From Aquimarina sp. Aq107 (lineage in GTDB: Bacteria > Bacteroidota > Bacteroidia > Flavobacteriales > Flavobacteriaceae), in assembly GCF_943733665.1 (NCBI RefSeq), contig NZ_OX030782.1:2714501-2778500 (forward strand): a DNA stretch of 64,000 bases, in the 5' to 3' direction. Position numbers and translations under genes: made by a program. Shown here piece by piece: positions 9,341-17,259 of this stretch. Numbering within the stretch: the first letter of the stretch is position 1; each line of letters starts with the position of its first letter. A model generated the notes under the pieces. The model made no database searches and was not told where the DNA came from. It was given only the letters and a program-made list of their open reading frames with translations.

Positions 9341-10474
9341 ATGAAACATATTAGTAAAAATATCACTTTGAAGCACTTAATGATCGATCAACAAAAAATG
9401 ATTGGTTTACAGTTCTATCCTGATAAAGTGATTCAGGCTTTAATTAAAGAGTTACCTAATCCTAGATGGAGTAATCATTTTAAAATGCCTTATATCCTTA
9501 ATAATCAGAAAAATATAGATCTTATTTTTGAAAAATTTAGAGGTATAGCCTGGATCAATTGTAATTATTTTTATCGCGATAAGATTATTAACCCTTCTAA
9601 CCCAATCGCTAATCTTAAATCATTTAAGAACAGAAGGCTAACAAACAACTATAGAGTTTGTCCAGAAGAATATTTACAAAAATTATTATTAAAACGTTAT
9701 TCGCAAAATACAGCAAGATCTTATGTCAATGCATTTGAAGCTTTTATCAATTATTATAGGGATATTGAACTTTTAAGCATTGGTGAGCGAGAAATAAGAA
9801 GATATCTTAGAAAATTAATAAGCGAAAAAAAATCAAATTCTTATATCAATCTGGCAATTAATAGCATAAAGTTTTATTATGAAATTGTTCTTAATATGCC
9901 TAATAGATTTTATGCTATAGAACGACCTAGAAAACAGCAAAAACTTCCTGTTGTATTATGTAAAGAGGAAATTTTATCAATAATCAATAACACCAATAAT
10001 CTAAAACACAAATGTATTGTTAGTCTTTTGTATTCTGCCGGTTTAAGAAGAGCTGAGTTACTCAATTTAAAAATATCAGATATTGATAGTAAGCGAATGG
10101 TAATAAGGGTTGTCTGTGCAAAAGGTAACAAAGACAGGTATACATTGCTATCTATCAATGTATTAAAAGATTTAAGAAATTATTTCAAGCAATACCAACC
10201 TAAACATTATCTATTTGAAGGACCGAAAGGGAATCCTTACAGCGCAAGCAGTGTAAAGACAATCATAGAAAAAGCTGCTAAAAAATCTAAAATTATAAAG
10301 AAGATTACTCCACACACATTAAGGCACAGTTTTGCCACACATTTACTAGAGAACGGAACCGACCTACGTTATATACAATCATTATTGGGCCATAGTTCTA
10401 GTAAAACAACTGAAATTTACACCCATGTTGCTACAAATACTTTTAGAATGATTAAAAATCCTCTAGATTTGTAG
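9341..10474 (+). CDS. Tyrosine recombinase adjacent to the cassette array (candidate cassette integrase)
   Basis: 377 aa from the ATG at 9341; a TTG three codons upstream is less likely. Residues 1 to about 100 form an N-terminal extension of unknown role, about 105-195 look like a SAM-like core-binding domain, and about 200-370 are catalytic. Catalytic residues are visible: Arg in AGLRRAELL, Lys in AKGNKDR, HTLRHSFATHLL (His, Arg), LLGHSSSKTTEIYTHV (His and the Tyr nucleophile). Compared with IntI, the stretch between the Lys motif and HTLRH lacks the characteristic extra segment. The array's first cassette begins 40 bp after its stop, on the same strand, unlike the divergent intI of classical integrons. 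The best inference is that it moves the cassettes, but it could be a generic XerC-like recombinase. Confidence 0.85.
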   Translation: MKHISKNITLKHLMIDQQKMIGLQFYPDKVIQALIKELPNPRWSNHFKMPYILNNQKNIDLIFEKFRGIAWINCNYFYRDKIINPSNPIANLKSFKNRRLTNNYRVCPEEYLQKLLLKRYSQNTARSYVNAFEAFINYYRDIELLSIGEREIRRYLRKLISEKKSNSYINLAINSIKFYYEIVLNMPNRFYAIERPRKQQKLPVVLCKEEILSIINNTNNLKHKCIVSLLYSAGLRRAELLNLKISDIDSKRMVIRVVCAKGNKDRYTLLSINVLKDLRNYFKQYQPKHYLFEGPKGNPYSASSVKTIIEKAAKKSKIIKKITPHTLRHSFATHLLENGTDLRYIQSLLGHSSSKTTEIYTHVATNTFRMIKNPLDL

Positions 10475-10524
10475 ATGATAAAAGAGATATAACAGCAATT
10501 ACAGTTATACCATTGTTGTGCATA
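10475..10524 (+). other. Candidate attI-like junction next to the recombinase gene
   Basis: The first cassette end, GTTGTGCATA (10515-10524), is the exact reverse complement of TATGCACAAC at 14508-14517. No hairpin site precedes it, as expected where an array meets its primary insertion site. The 40 bp between the recombinase stop and this GTT contain a TATAAC (10488-10493) / GTTATA (10504-10509) inverted repeat that could bind recombinase. The attI function is inferred. Confidence 0.5.
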
Positions 10525-10547
10525 ATGCGGAAATCGTGCTAAACATC

Positions 10548-10562
10548 AACATTTGAACTAAA
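10548..10562 (+). repeat. 15-bp direct repeat, left flank of the metal-uptake module
   Basis: AACATTTGAACTAAA occurs here and identically at 14454-14468, bracketing the four-gene module of cassette 1. It could be a target duplication or the footprint of a recombination event. Confidence 0.6.
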
Positions 10563-10565
10563 AAA

Positions 10566-10653
10566 GCCAACGCGCAAACAGCACATTTATTTTTTTTGCC
10601 AACGCGAAAAGCCAACGCTTAAAAAAACAAAAGAGCTGTTTCTTTGCCAACGC
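10566..10653 (+). repeat. GCCAACGC repeat cluster with hairpin, left side of module
   Basis: GCCAACGC occurs at 10566, 10598, 10611 and 10646, with an AAACAGC / GCTGTTT inverted repeat inside. A similar pair lies at 14372-14452, so the module seems framed by two related palindromic elements. The function is unknown; they may be sites of another mobile element. Confidence 0.5.
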
Positions 10654-10697
10654 TAAATCCGTTCTTGACAATCGGAATAAAAAACTTTGCAACACCA

Positions 10698-10722
10698 TTG
10701 CATTGAAATTTATTTATCTTTG
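10698..10722 (+). promoter_or_regulatory. Putative promoter of the metal-uptake genes
   Basis: TATCTTTG (10715-10722) matches the Bacteroidota -7 consensus TAnnTTTG and lies 5 bp before the ATG of the first gene. TTG triplets at 10698 and 10703 are too close for an ideal -33 element, and TTTG at 10686 is slightly too far. This is a moderate match only. Confidence 0.35.
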
Positions 10723-10727
10723 TACCA

Positions 10728-11045
10728 ATGAAATTTATAACTATCATACTATCATTATTAATTCTTGGTTTGTCAATCAAACCTTGTTCTGACGGAAATA
10801 ATGCCGAAGACCAACATCAAGAAGAAATAACTGCTGAACACAATCATAAAAATGATAGTGATGATACTTGTCCAATAACTTGTATTTGTAATTGTTGCGG
10901 AATCGCAATTACATATCAACCAATTCAAACTTTTGAATTAGGTGTAAACAATCAAATTTCTACAGAAATATTATCTGATTATCAATCAATCTACAGATTT
11001 AACTTTCATTCCAATATCTGGCAACCGCCACAATTAATTAGCTAA
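10728..11045 (+). CDS. Small cysteine-rich exported protein (DUF6660-like)
   Basis: 105 aa. It has a hydrophobic N-terminus ending near KPCSDG, a His/Glu/Asp-rich middle (AEHNHKNDSDD) and a cysteine cluster CPITCICNCCG. Small His/Cys-rich proteins of this type precede TonB receptors in Bacteroidota, and the pattern resembles what I recall as DUF6660. A metal-binding or metal-sensing envelope role is inferred from the residues and from the TonB receptor and Fur-family genes that follow. It is the first gene of the cassette 1 module, with a TATCTTTG box just upstream. Confidence 0.65.
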   Translation: MKFITIILSLLILGLSIKPCSDGNNAEDQHQEEITAEHNHKNDSDDTCPITCICNCCGIAITYQPIQTFELGVNNQISTEILSDYQSIYRFNFHSNIWQPPQLIS

Positions 11046-11097
11046 AAATATCGACTAAAAGTCAAAATTTTAAAGTTAATTAATATTTACATTTTCA

Positions 11098-13281
11098 ATG
11101 AATAAATACATATTGAGCGCAATGCTCACAATTACAATGTGCTTTTCTGCTAAAGCACAAACATCTGATATACAAATAAAAGTAATTTCAGAATCCGAAA
11201 ACGAGCCATTATTTGGAGCAACAGTATATTTTGAGGAATTAGAAAAAGGAGCAGTAACCGATTTTGACGGAATTGCAACTTTTAACGAAATTCCGAATGG
11301 CGAACACATTGTCATAGTTTCTTTTTTAGGCTTTGAAACTCTAAAAACAACTATTCAAATCCCAAGTAATTCAGACTTGATTTTCAAATTAAAAAGTGGA
11401 GGAAACGAATTGGACGAAGTTGTATTACAATCTTCAAGAAGTACAAGAACCGTAAAAAAAATTCCAACAAGAATTGAATTTATTGGAGTTGAGGAATTGG
11501 GAGAAAAAGCAATTATGAATCCAACTAATATTTCAATGGTGCTACGTGAAAGTACAGGAATACAAATGCAACAAACATCTTTAAGTAGTGGAAGTACAAA
11601 CATTAGAATTCAAGGTCTTGATGGTCGTTACACACAACTTTTAAGAGATGGATTTCCACTTTATGGAGGCTTTTCAAGTGGTTTGAGTATTTTACAAATT
11701 CCACCTTTAGACTTGCAACAATTTGAAATTATTAAAGGAAGTTCATCTACACTTTATGGTGGTGGAGCAATTGCAGGTTTAATAAATATGGTATCAAAAA
11801 CACCAGACGAAGAACCTGCTTTAGACATTATGCTTACACAAACACAAGCATTAGGAAGTACTGCAAATGTATTTTACAGCAAACGGAATGAAAAGTTTGG
11901 TATTTCGCTTTACGGTTCAGGTCACTATCAAAAAGCTTATGACCCAGAAGATGATGGTTTTAGTAATTTACCAAAAACTAAATCTATTTCATTTAATCCA
12001 AAATTCTTTTATTATCCATCTGCCAAAACTACGTTTTGGTTTGGTCTAAACGGAACTTATGACGATAGAATTGGTGGAGACATTACTAAAATAGAAAGTG
12101 GCGAAAATGGAATTCATCAATATACAGAGGAAAACATTTCAAAAAGATTGAGTAGTCAAGCAGTTTACAAAACTCAAATAGATTCTATTAGTTCTTTGAA
12201 CATTAAAAATAGTGTATCCTTTTTCGATAGAAATTTAACGATTCCCGATTTCAATTTTGATGGTAAACAAACCAACACATTTACGGAAATCACTTATCAA
12301 AGAGAGACTTCAAAAGCGGATTGGATTTTTGGAGCAAATTTATACACTTCCAACTTTGATGAAAATGATAATGCAACTTTGCAACGTGACCAAACCGACA
12401 TCACTTACGGTATGTTTGCTAACAATATTTATGACCTTTCCGATGGTTGGATTTTAGAAACTGGATTAAGAGCAGATTACAATACTGATTTTGGCTTTAT
12501 TCCACTTCCAAAAATTTCATTGCTTTATAAAAATGATAGTGGATTTTCAAGCAGAATTGGTGGTGGTTTAGGTTACAAAATTCCAGATATTTTTACAGAA
12601 GAGGCTGAATTTATAAACTTTGAAAATGTACTTGGCATTGATAAATCTTCATTAAAGGCAGAGCGTTCTTATGGTGTAAATTTTGATTTCAACTATCAGA
12701 CACGTTTATTTGAAAACATTGGTTTTTCTATTAATCAACTTTTTTACGTTACTGCTATTAATAACGGTTTGCTGTTAAATAGTACAGACAGCGGAATGTT
12801 TGCATTTGAAAATGCAACTGATGAAATTTTAAGCAAAGGCGCAGAAACAAATATAAAGTTTACTTATAAAGATTTTAGGTGGTTTTTAAATTATGCACTT
12901 ATAGACACTAAATTGAACTATTTGGCAGGAAATCCACAAAAACCACTAACCGCAAAACATAACGCAGGAAGTGTATTGATGTACGAATCTGATAAATGGA
13001 GAATTGGCTACGAAACATTTTATACAGGAAAACAGTTTTTATCAAACGGAACAAAAACGACAGATTTTGTAACTATGGGTTTACTATTAATGCGTAATTT
13101 TAAATTTGGTAGTGCATTTGTGAATTTTGAAAATTTTACAGACAGAAGACAAAGTAGGTTTTCACCTTTGGTTTTACCACCACACGAAAATCCAGAATTT
13201 CCAGAAATTTATGCGCCAACTGATGGTTTTATTTTTAGTGTAGGCATAATAATTAAACCATTTGGAAACGAAGAACATTAA
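11098..13281 (+). CDS. TonB-dependent outer membrane receptor
   Basis: 727 aa. Signal peptide MNKYILSAMLTITMCFSAKA. Residues about 22-105 form a carboxypeptidase-regulatory-like domain (ATVYFEELEKGAVTDFDGIA), about 115-230 the plug (RIQGLDGRYTQLLRDGFPLY, SSTLYGGGAIAGLINM), and the rest a beta-barrel ending in an aromatic strand. It imports a metal complex or similar small substrate across the outer membrane with TonB energy. A Fur-family regulator follows after 6 bp, which points to metal uptake, although the substrate cannot be read from the sequence. Such a large gene is unusual inside a cassette. Confidence 0.92.
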   Translation: MNKYILSAMLTITMCFSAKAQTSDIQIKVISESENEPLFGATVYFEELEKGAVTDFDGIATFNEIPNGEHIVIVSFLGFETLKTTIQIPSNSDLIFKLKSGGNELDEVVLQSSRSTRTVKKIPTRIEFIGVEELGEKAIMNPTNISMVLRESTGIQMQQTSLSSGSTNIRIQGLDGRYTQLLRDGFPLYGGFSSGLSILQIPPLDLQQFEIIKGSSSTLYGGGAIAGLINMVSKTPDEEPALDIMLTQTQALGSTANVFYSKRNEKFGISLYGSGHYQKAYDPEDDGFSNLPKTKSISFNPKFFYYPSAKTTFWFGLNGTYDDRIGGDITKIESGENGIHQYTEENISKRLSSQAVYKTQIDSISSLNIKNSVSFFDRNLTIPDFNFDGKQTNTFTEITYQRETSKADWIFGANLYTSNFDENDNATLQRDQTDITYGMFANNIYDLSDGWILETGLRADYNTDFGFIPLPKISLLYKNDSGFSSRIGGGLGYKIPDIFTEEAEFINFENVLGIDKSSLKAERSYGVNFDFNYQTRLFENIGFSINQLFYVTAINNGLLLNSTDSGMFAFENATDEILSKGAETNIKFTYKDFRWFLNYALIDTKLNYLAGNPQKPLTAKHNAGSVLMYESDKWRIGYETFYTGKQFLSNGTKTTDFVTMGLLLMRNFKFGSAFVNFENFTDRRQSRFSPLVLPPHENPEFPEIYAPTDGFIFSVGIIIKPFGNEEH

Positions 13282-13287
13282 AAAAAT

Positions 13288-13704
13288 ATGCAAAAAATAG
13301 AAGAATTTTTAGAATCAAAAGATATTCGAGCAACTGCAATGCGTTTATTAATATATAAGTTCCTTGCCGAAAAACAAGTTGCAGTTACATTAAGTGATAT
13401 AGAAAATGCTTTTGAGAAAGCAGATAGGACAACATTATACAGAACTATTAAAACATTTGAAGAAAAAGAAATTGTGCATCAAATAGACGATGGCACAGGA
13501 ATTACGAAATATGCTTTGTGTGAAAAAGGTTGTAATTGTGAGATTGAAACCGATTTGCATTTACATTTTCATTGTAATAACTGTAACGAAACCATTTGTT
13601 TAACAGAACATAAAATCCCTCAAATAAAAGTGCCTGATGGATTTGTTTCAGAAAACGTAAACTTAGTTGTAAAAGGCATTTGCGATAAATGTAGCGGACA
13701 ATAA
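13288..13704 (+). CDS. Fur-family metalloregulator
   Basis: 138 aa. The N-terminal winged helix includes DRTTLYRTIKTFEEKEIVHQ as the recognition region. The dimerisation/metal domain contains HLHFHCNNC and CDKC, the paired CxxC structural zinc site, plus a regulatory-site His set. It probably represses the adjacent TonB receptor when metal is replete. It could be Fur (iron) or Zur (zinc); the sequence alone does not decide. It lies 6 bp after the receptor gene, suggesting co-transcription and autoregulation. Confidence 0.88.
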   Translation: MQKIEEFLESKDIRATAMRLLIYKFLAEKQVAVTLSDIENAFEKADRTTLYRTIKTFEEKEIVHQIDDGTGITKYALCEKGCNCEIETDLHLHFHCNNCNETICLTEHKIPQIKVPDGFVSENVNLVVKGICDKCSGQ

Positions 13705-13757
13705 ATGCACTTCCTTTGCATTGATTATTATAGCATTTTTACATTAAATTAGAAATT

Positions 13758-14342
13758 ATGTTATTATTCGCTTATTTTATATTGTATTTTTTATTGGTCT
13801 TTATATTAAGGTCTGTACTACTTTGGAAAAAAACTGGAATAAATCCATTTACATTTGAAAAAACAGATAATGCACACGATTATAATGGAAAGGTTTTTGC
13901 ATTTATCACAGTTCTTGAGTTAATTGTTGTAGGAATCTATGCTTTCAAAGAAGAATGGTATGAATATTTACTTCCTTTTTGGTATTTGGAAAATCAAACT
14001 TTACAGAAAATTGGTTGGTTACTTTTGTTGGTATCGCTGATTTTTGTTTGGTTTTCTCAAAGCCAAATGGCAAATTCTTGGAGAATCGGAATTGATGAAA
14101 ACAACAAAACCAAATTGGTAACAAAAGGAATATTTTCAATTTCAAGAAACCCTATATTTTTAGGAATAATGATTACGAATATTGGGTTATTCCTTGTAAT
14201 TCCTAATGCATTTACATTACTAATAATTTCATTATCTACTTTAAGCGTAAATACACAAATACGATTGGAAGAAGAATTTTTAAAACGTGAATTCGGAAAT
14301 GAATATATAGAATACGCTGAAAAAGTAAGGAGATGGATTTAG
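13758..14342 (+). CDS. Isoprenylcysteine carboxyl methyltransferase-family membrane protein
   Basis: 194 aa with about five transmembrane segments. The C-terminal half has TKGIFSISRNPIFLGIM and RLEEEFLKREFGNEYIEY, the SAM-binding pattern of the ICMT/PEMT membrane methyltransferase family. The substrate is unknown. Bacterial members often sit near metal resistance or uptake genes, and here it follows a Fur-family gene and is probably in the same transcript. It is the last gene of the module, before the second GCCAACGC element. Confidence 0.78.
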   Translation: MLLFAYFILYFLLVFILRSVLLWKKTGINPFTFEKTDNAHDYNGKVFAFITVLELIVVGIYAFKEEWYEYLLPFWYLENQTLQKIGWLLLLVSLIFVWFSQSQMANSWRIGIDENNKTKLVTKGIFSISRNPIFLGIMITNIGLFLVIPNAFTLLIISLSTLSVNTQIRLEEEFLKREFGNEYIEYAEKVRRWI

Positions 14343-14371
14343 TTATAAAATTAAAATAGTTAATCGGAATT

Positions 14372-14452
14372 GCCAACGCATAAGCCATACACATTTACAG
14401 TCGCATCATCCAAGCTTCGCCAAAACTGTAAAAGAGTATGTCTTGCCAACGC
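14372..14452 (+). repeat. GCCAACGC hairpin element, right side of module
   Basis: GCCAACGC at 14372 and 14445 bracket an inverted repeat (CATACACATTTACAGT / ACTGTAAAAGAGTATG). It mirrors the left cluster at 10566-10653 and lies directly before the second 15-bp direct repeat. Confidence 0.5.
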
Positions 14453-14453
14453 T

Positions 14454-14468
14454 AACATTTGAACTAAA
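14454..14468 (+). repeat. 15-bp direct repeat, right flank of the metal-uptake module
   Basis: AACATTTGAACTAAA is identical to 10548-10562. If the sequence between the copies is removed, about 95 bp of short ORF-less cassette remains, bounded by GTTGTGCATA and TATGCACAAC. Confidence 0.6.
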
Positions 14469-14510
14469 TAACAAACATCGGAAAACCAAGCTGAACGTGA
14501 AAAGCACTAT

Positions 14511-14707
14511 GCACAACAATGTATATAAAACATAGCTATTACAGGCTTTCCGAGAGGTTTTTGCCTATTTATTAAGTACGCCAAATTTTTATTTTTGTAT
14601 ATTTAAAAATTAAAAGATAAATAGAAAAAATAAAAATTCGGCTCGTGTTAAATCCGAAAAGTTAGTGTTTATTTATACGCTACGTTTCATATACTAGACC
14701 GTTGTAC
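14511..14707 (+). repeat. attC-like site 1 (F3-like)
   Basis: Left core GCACAAC, right core GTTGTAC. Outer arms GTATATAAAACATAGC and GCTACGTTTCATATAC pair with two mismatches. It closes the composite cassette 1. Confidence 0.8.
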
Positions 14708-14864
14708 AACATTCCCCACATCAGAATCCGATTAATTCCTCGAGCTAACGAGTAGAAAAAAGACTCTGAAAAAGGAAAAATATAATTAACTGAATATCAA
14801 TAACTAAATTTGACGTTAGTCGAGATTGGAGTAAATCTCATAATTAAATCAAAACTATATTCTA

Positions 14865-15464
14865 TTGGAGACTAAAAAAGAAGAATTTGAATTTGTTTAT
14901 GTGGAGAACAATGGAACAGTTCGTGAATTGGATAATGAAGAAATAGAATACTTGCAAACTGAATTCCAACCAGGAGATGGAGCTAGACCATATATAAAAA
15001 GTAGCTATAAACAACGCACACCAAATAATAAAATGTTTGGATACATACTAAGAGATGACGTTCCGGAGGATATTAAGATAATAAGAACTGATCTAAGATA
15101 CCTAGAAATTCGATTTCCAATTAATATTTATGATTCTGGAAAAGCAATAGAGTTACCAGTAGGAATATATAATGTAAAAGTTATTGGAGGTTGGGATATT
15201 TCAATTGGTAATTTCACATTCACATTAAAAAATATGAAGAATGGAAATATCATTAATCCTGAAATAACAAATTGGAGATTTCAATCATATGAATCAGGGG
15301 AAAGAGCAAAAAAAATAATGGTTTTAGATATTCCCGAAAGAGGAGATTATATCATCGAATTTAAAAATCAAGAGAGCTTAAAAGTAAGACCCTCGAATTT
15401 GATAATTACTAGATTATTCGAAAAACAAATCCCAAATGATGAATTACGGATTTGGATTGGTTAA
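14865..15464 (+). CDS. Hypothetical protein, cassette 2
   Basis: 199 aa from a TTG start, the first plausible start in the frame. I do not recognise the family. It is hydrophilic and predicted mostly beta, with no signal peptide or membrane segment, and carries a RELDNEEIEYLQTEFQPGDG segment near the N-terminus. It is the only gene of its cassette, with a 160-bp leader between the right core at 14701 and the start. The stop lies 12 bp before the left core at 15477. Confidence 0.65.
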   Translation: METKKEEFEFVYVENNGTVRELDNEEIEYLQTEFQPGDGARPYIKSSYKQRTPNNKMFGYILRDDVPEDIKIIRTDLRYLEIRFPINIYDSGKAIELPVGIYNVKVIGGWDISIGNFTFTLKNMKNGNIINPEITNWRFQSYESGERAKKIMVLDIPERGDYIIEFKNQESLKVRPSNLIITRLFEKQIPNDELRIWIG

Positions 15465-15476
15465 AAACAAAACGTT

Positions 15477-15647
15477 GTACAACAATATATATGTGATCAT
15501 AGCAGCTAAGTGATGAATCGAATGATCAGTGTGTATTTGCAATGGCGCAATGCTTGCAAAATGGAAAAGTTAGCAACCAATGCGCGGATTTATCCAAAAT
15601 TAGGGTAACATTTTGCGCTGCTACGACACATATATTAAACGTTACCA
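15477..15647 (+). repeat. attC-like site 2 (F1)
   Basis: 171 bp. Left core GTACAAC, right core GTTACCA. Outer arms ATATATGTGATCATAGCAG and CTGCTACGACACATATAT pair with bulged bases. Inner stem GCGCAATGCTTGC / GCAACCAATGCGC. Confidence 0.88.
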
Positions 15648-15663
15648 CACATTAACTAAAACA

Positions 15664-16284
15664 ATGAGCAAAAATAAATTCATACAAAAATTCCAAAATA
15701 AGACGAACTCGGAATTAGAGTATATCATTGAAAACAAAAAGAATTATAACGAACAAGCTGTTTCTGCTTCTATACAAATTTTAAAAGACAGAAATGGTCA
15801 ATCATTAGAATTAGAAACAATAGAAAACGAGATTGCTGCTGAGAAAGAAAAAAAAGAATTAAATAAGAAACGAGCAATAGAAGAAGAAAAAAAGAAAAGC
15901 AATCTAACAGATGACCCCAATGCACCTGAATTACATTCGAAAAGAGTGATTACAGTTTTTGCTGGATTATTTTCTACAATTTTTGGAGCAGTTTTACTCG
16001 CTTATAATCTAAAACAAATAGAAAACATAAAAGGTCGAAATCAAGTTTTGATTTTTGGTACTTTATACACAATTGCTTCTATCATAATAATTAACCTAAT
16101 TGATATAAAAGCAAATCTAGCGATTGGTTTCAATTTTGGAGGAGCAGCGATTTTAACTGAATATTTTTGGAATAAATTTCTAGGAAAAGAATTTAAACAT
16201 AGAAAAAGAAGCTGGGTTAAACCAGCCATAATTTCTATAATTATTACAATTCCGTTTATTTTAGCTCTGATATATGGCGAGTAA
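15664..16284 (+). CDS. Membrane protein with N-terminal charged helix, cassette 3
   Basis: 206 aa from the ATG at 15664; an in-frame start at 15613 lies inside the site and would be read from hairpin sequence. The N-terminal part (FIQKFQNKTNSELEYIIENK) is helical and Lys/Glu-rich, followed by about three transmembrane segments in the C-terminal half. The segment of about 40 residues ending in ILKDRN resembles the tail of the cassette 16 protein (FQSKPESELKSIADEN...RILKTK), so the two cassettes share a small domain. Function unknown. Confidence 0.7.
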   Translation: MSKNKFIQKFQNKTNSELEYIIENKKNYNEQAVSASIQILKDRNGQSLELETIENEIAAEKEKKELNKKRAIEEEKKKSNLTDDPNAPELHSKRVITVFAGLFSTIFGAVLLAYNLKQIENIKGRNQVLIFGTLYTIASIIIINLIDIKANLAIGFNFGGAAILTEYFWNKFLGKEFKHRKRSWVKPAIISIIITIPFILALIYGE

Positions 16285-16290
16285 AACGTG

Positions 16291-16479
16291 TGGTAACAAC
16301 ACCTATGCGATAATGCGGGCTTTGGTGTAATCGAAAGGTCATTGTCTATTTGGTTTATCGCCAAAGATTTAAATTTAGTATTTTAGAAAAAATAAACACA
16401 AAATATAAACTTTGGCTCAGTGTTATCTCGAAAACCTGTGATTTTCTGCTTCCGCACTACGCATAGCTAAACGTTCTAC
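16291..16479 (+). repeat. attC-like site 3 (F2)
   Basis: 189 bp. Left core TGGTAAC (GTGTGGTAAC, exact complement of the cassette start GTTACCACAC), right core GTTCTAC. Arms CCTATGCGATAATGCGG and CCGCACTACGCATAG. Confidence 0.88.
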
Positions 16480-16491
16480 ACCATTACACAA

Positions 16492-17019
16492 TTGACACGA
16501 ACTAAAATACATACTACAAGAAAACTTGAAAAGTTGATAAAAAAAATGATTTCAACTGACCAAAATGCCGAATATGGAAAACTTGGAAAGTGGAACGCAA
16601 CGGTTTTCTATGTGGAACGAAAAAAATGTTGGTTGTTAACAAATGGGATTACAAAATACAACGTAATCTTGACGGACATAAAAGCTAAGGATTTAAAGAA
16701 TATTGAATCTATATTTAAGAATGAATTTTACGCTCAACTAATTTATGACGGAATAATAACGGAATTTGAAAATCTGGACTCAATTATTGGTGGGCTTGAT
16801 TTCTTGCCCACAGATAATGACAGAAGTACTACGGCATTTCAAAACCAAAGACTTTATGAGCTTGATTGGTGGAAATACGATTTTGGGACTTTAGAAAATA
16901 TGCCGATCAAAGAGTTAACAAACAGAATAAACACAAGTCCTATCCATATTGGTAAGGGAAGAAAAATGTCTGACTATACGGATTCGATAAGAGAAATGAG
17001 AAAGATAATAACGGAATAA
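16492..17019 (+). CDS. DUF6933-like hypothetical protein, cassette 4
   Basis: 175 aa from a TTG start 13 bp after the right core. The opening (TTRKLEKLIKK), the GKWNATVFYVERKKCWLLTN segment and the following VILTDIKAKDL resemble the small family I recall as DUF6933, whose members have a similar N-terminal Lys-rich helix and WNA..F....K..L.. pattern. Biochemical role unknown. It is the single gene of its cassette, and the stop is 7 bp from the next left core. Confidence 0.65.
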   Translation: MTRTKIHTTRKLEKLIKKMISTDQNAEYGKLGKWNATVFYVERKKCWLLTNGITKYNVILTDIKAKDLKNIESIFKNEFYAQLIYDGIITEFENLDSIIGGLDFLPTDNDRSTTAFQNQRLYELDWWKYDFGTLENMPIKELTNRINTSPIHIGKGRKMSDYTDSIREMRKIITE

Positions 17020-17026
17020 AAACGGT

Positions 17027-17253
17027 GTAGAACAACACCTATGCGATAATGCGGAATTTAGGTTCAATCGAAAGGTTATTGTCTATTTGGTTTGTCGCCA
17101 AAGATTTAAATTTAGTATTTTAGAAAAGATAAAAACCCGCCTGCCTCTATTTCGATTTTGAGGCGGGCAGGCAAAACATAAACTTTGGCTAAGTGCTGGC
17201 TCGAAAAACCTGTGATTTTTTGCTCCCGCACTACGCATAGCTAAACGTTAGCA
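17027..17253 (+). repeat. attC-like site 4 (F2) carrying a GC-rich palindrome
   Basis: 227 bp. Left core GTAGAAC, right core GTTAGCA. It matches sites 3, 17 and 21 except for an extra 36-bp GC-rich hairpin (CCCGCCTGCCTC / GAGGCGGGCAGG, 17136-17171) inserted in the loop half. Confidence 0.87.
17136..17171. repeat. GC-rich palindrome inserted within attC-like site 4
   Basis: The stem CCCGCCTGCCTC / GAGGCGGGCAGG is absent from the other three F2 sites, which read straight from AAAAA to CAAAACATAAAC. It is probably a small mobile palindrome, or a terminator acquired later. Confidence 0.55.
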
Positions 17254-17259
17254 AATATT

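Noticed and set aside
9341-10474. Housekeeping XerC or XerD
   Set aside because: The N-terminal extension, location beside the array and distance from a dif-like site do not fit. It cannot be excluded without a phylogeny, so the role is called a candidate.
15613-15663. N-terminal extension of the cassette 3 protein
   Set aside because: It is translated from the attC-like hairpin. Similar extensions appear at 30253, 37167, 41536 and 34429 and all vanish if the start is placed after the right core.
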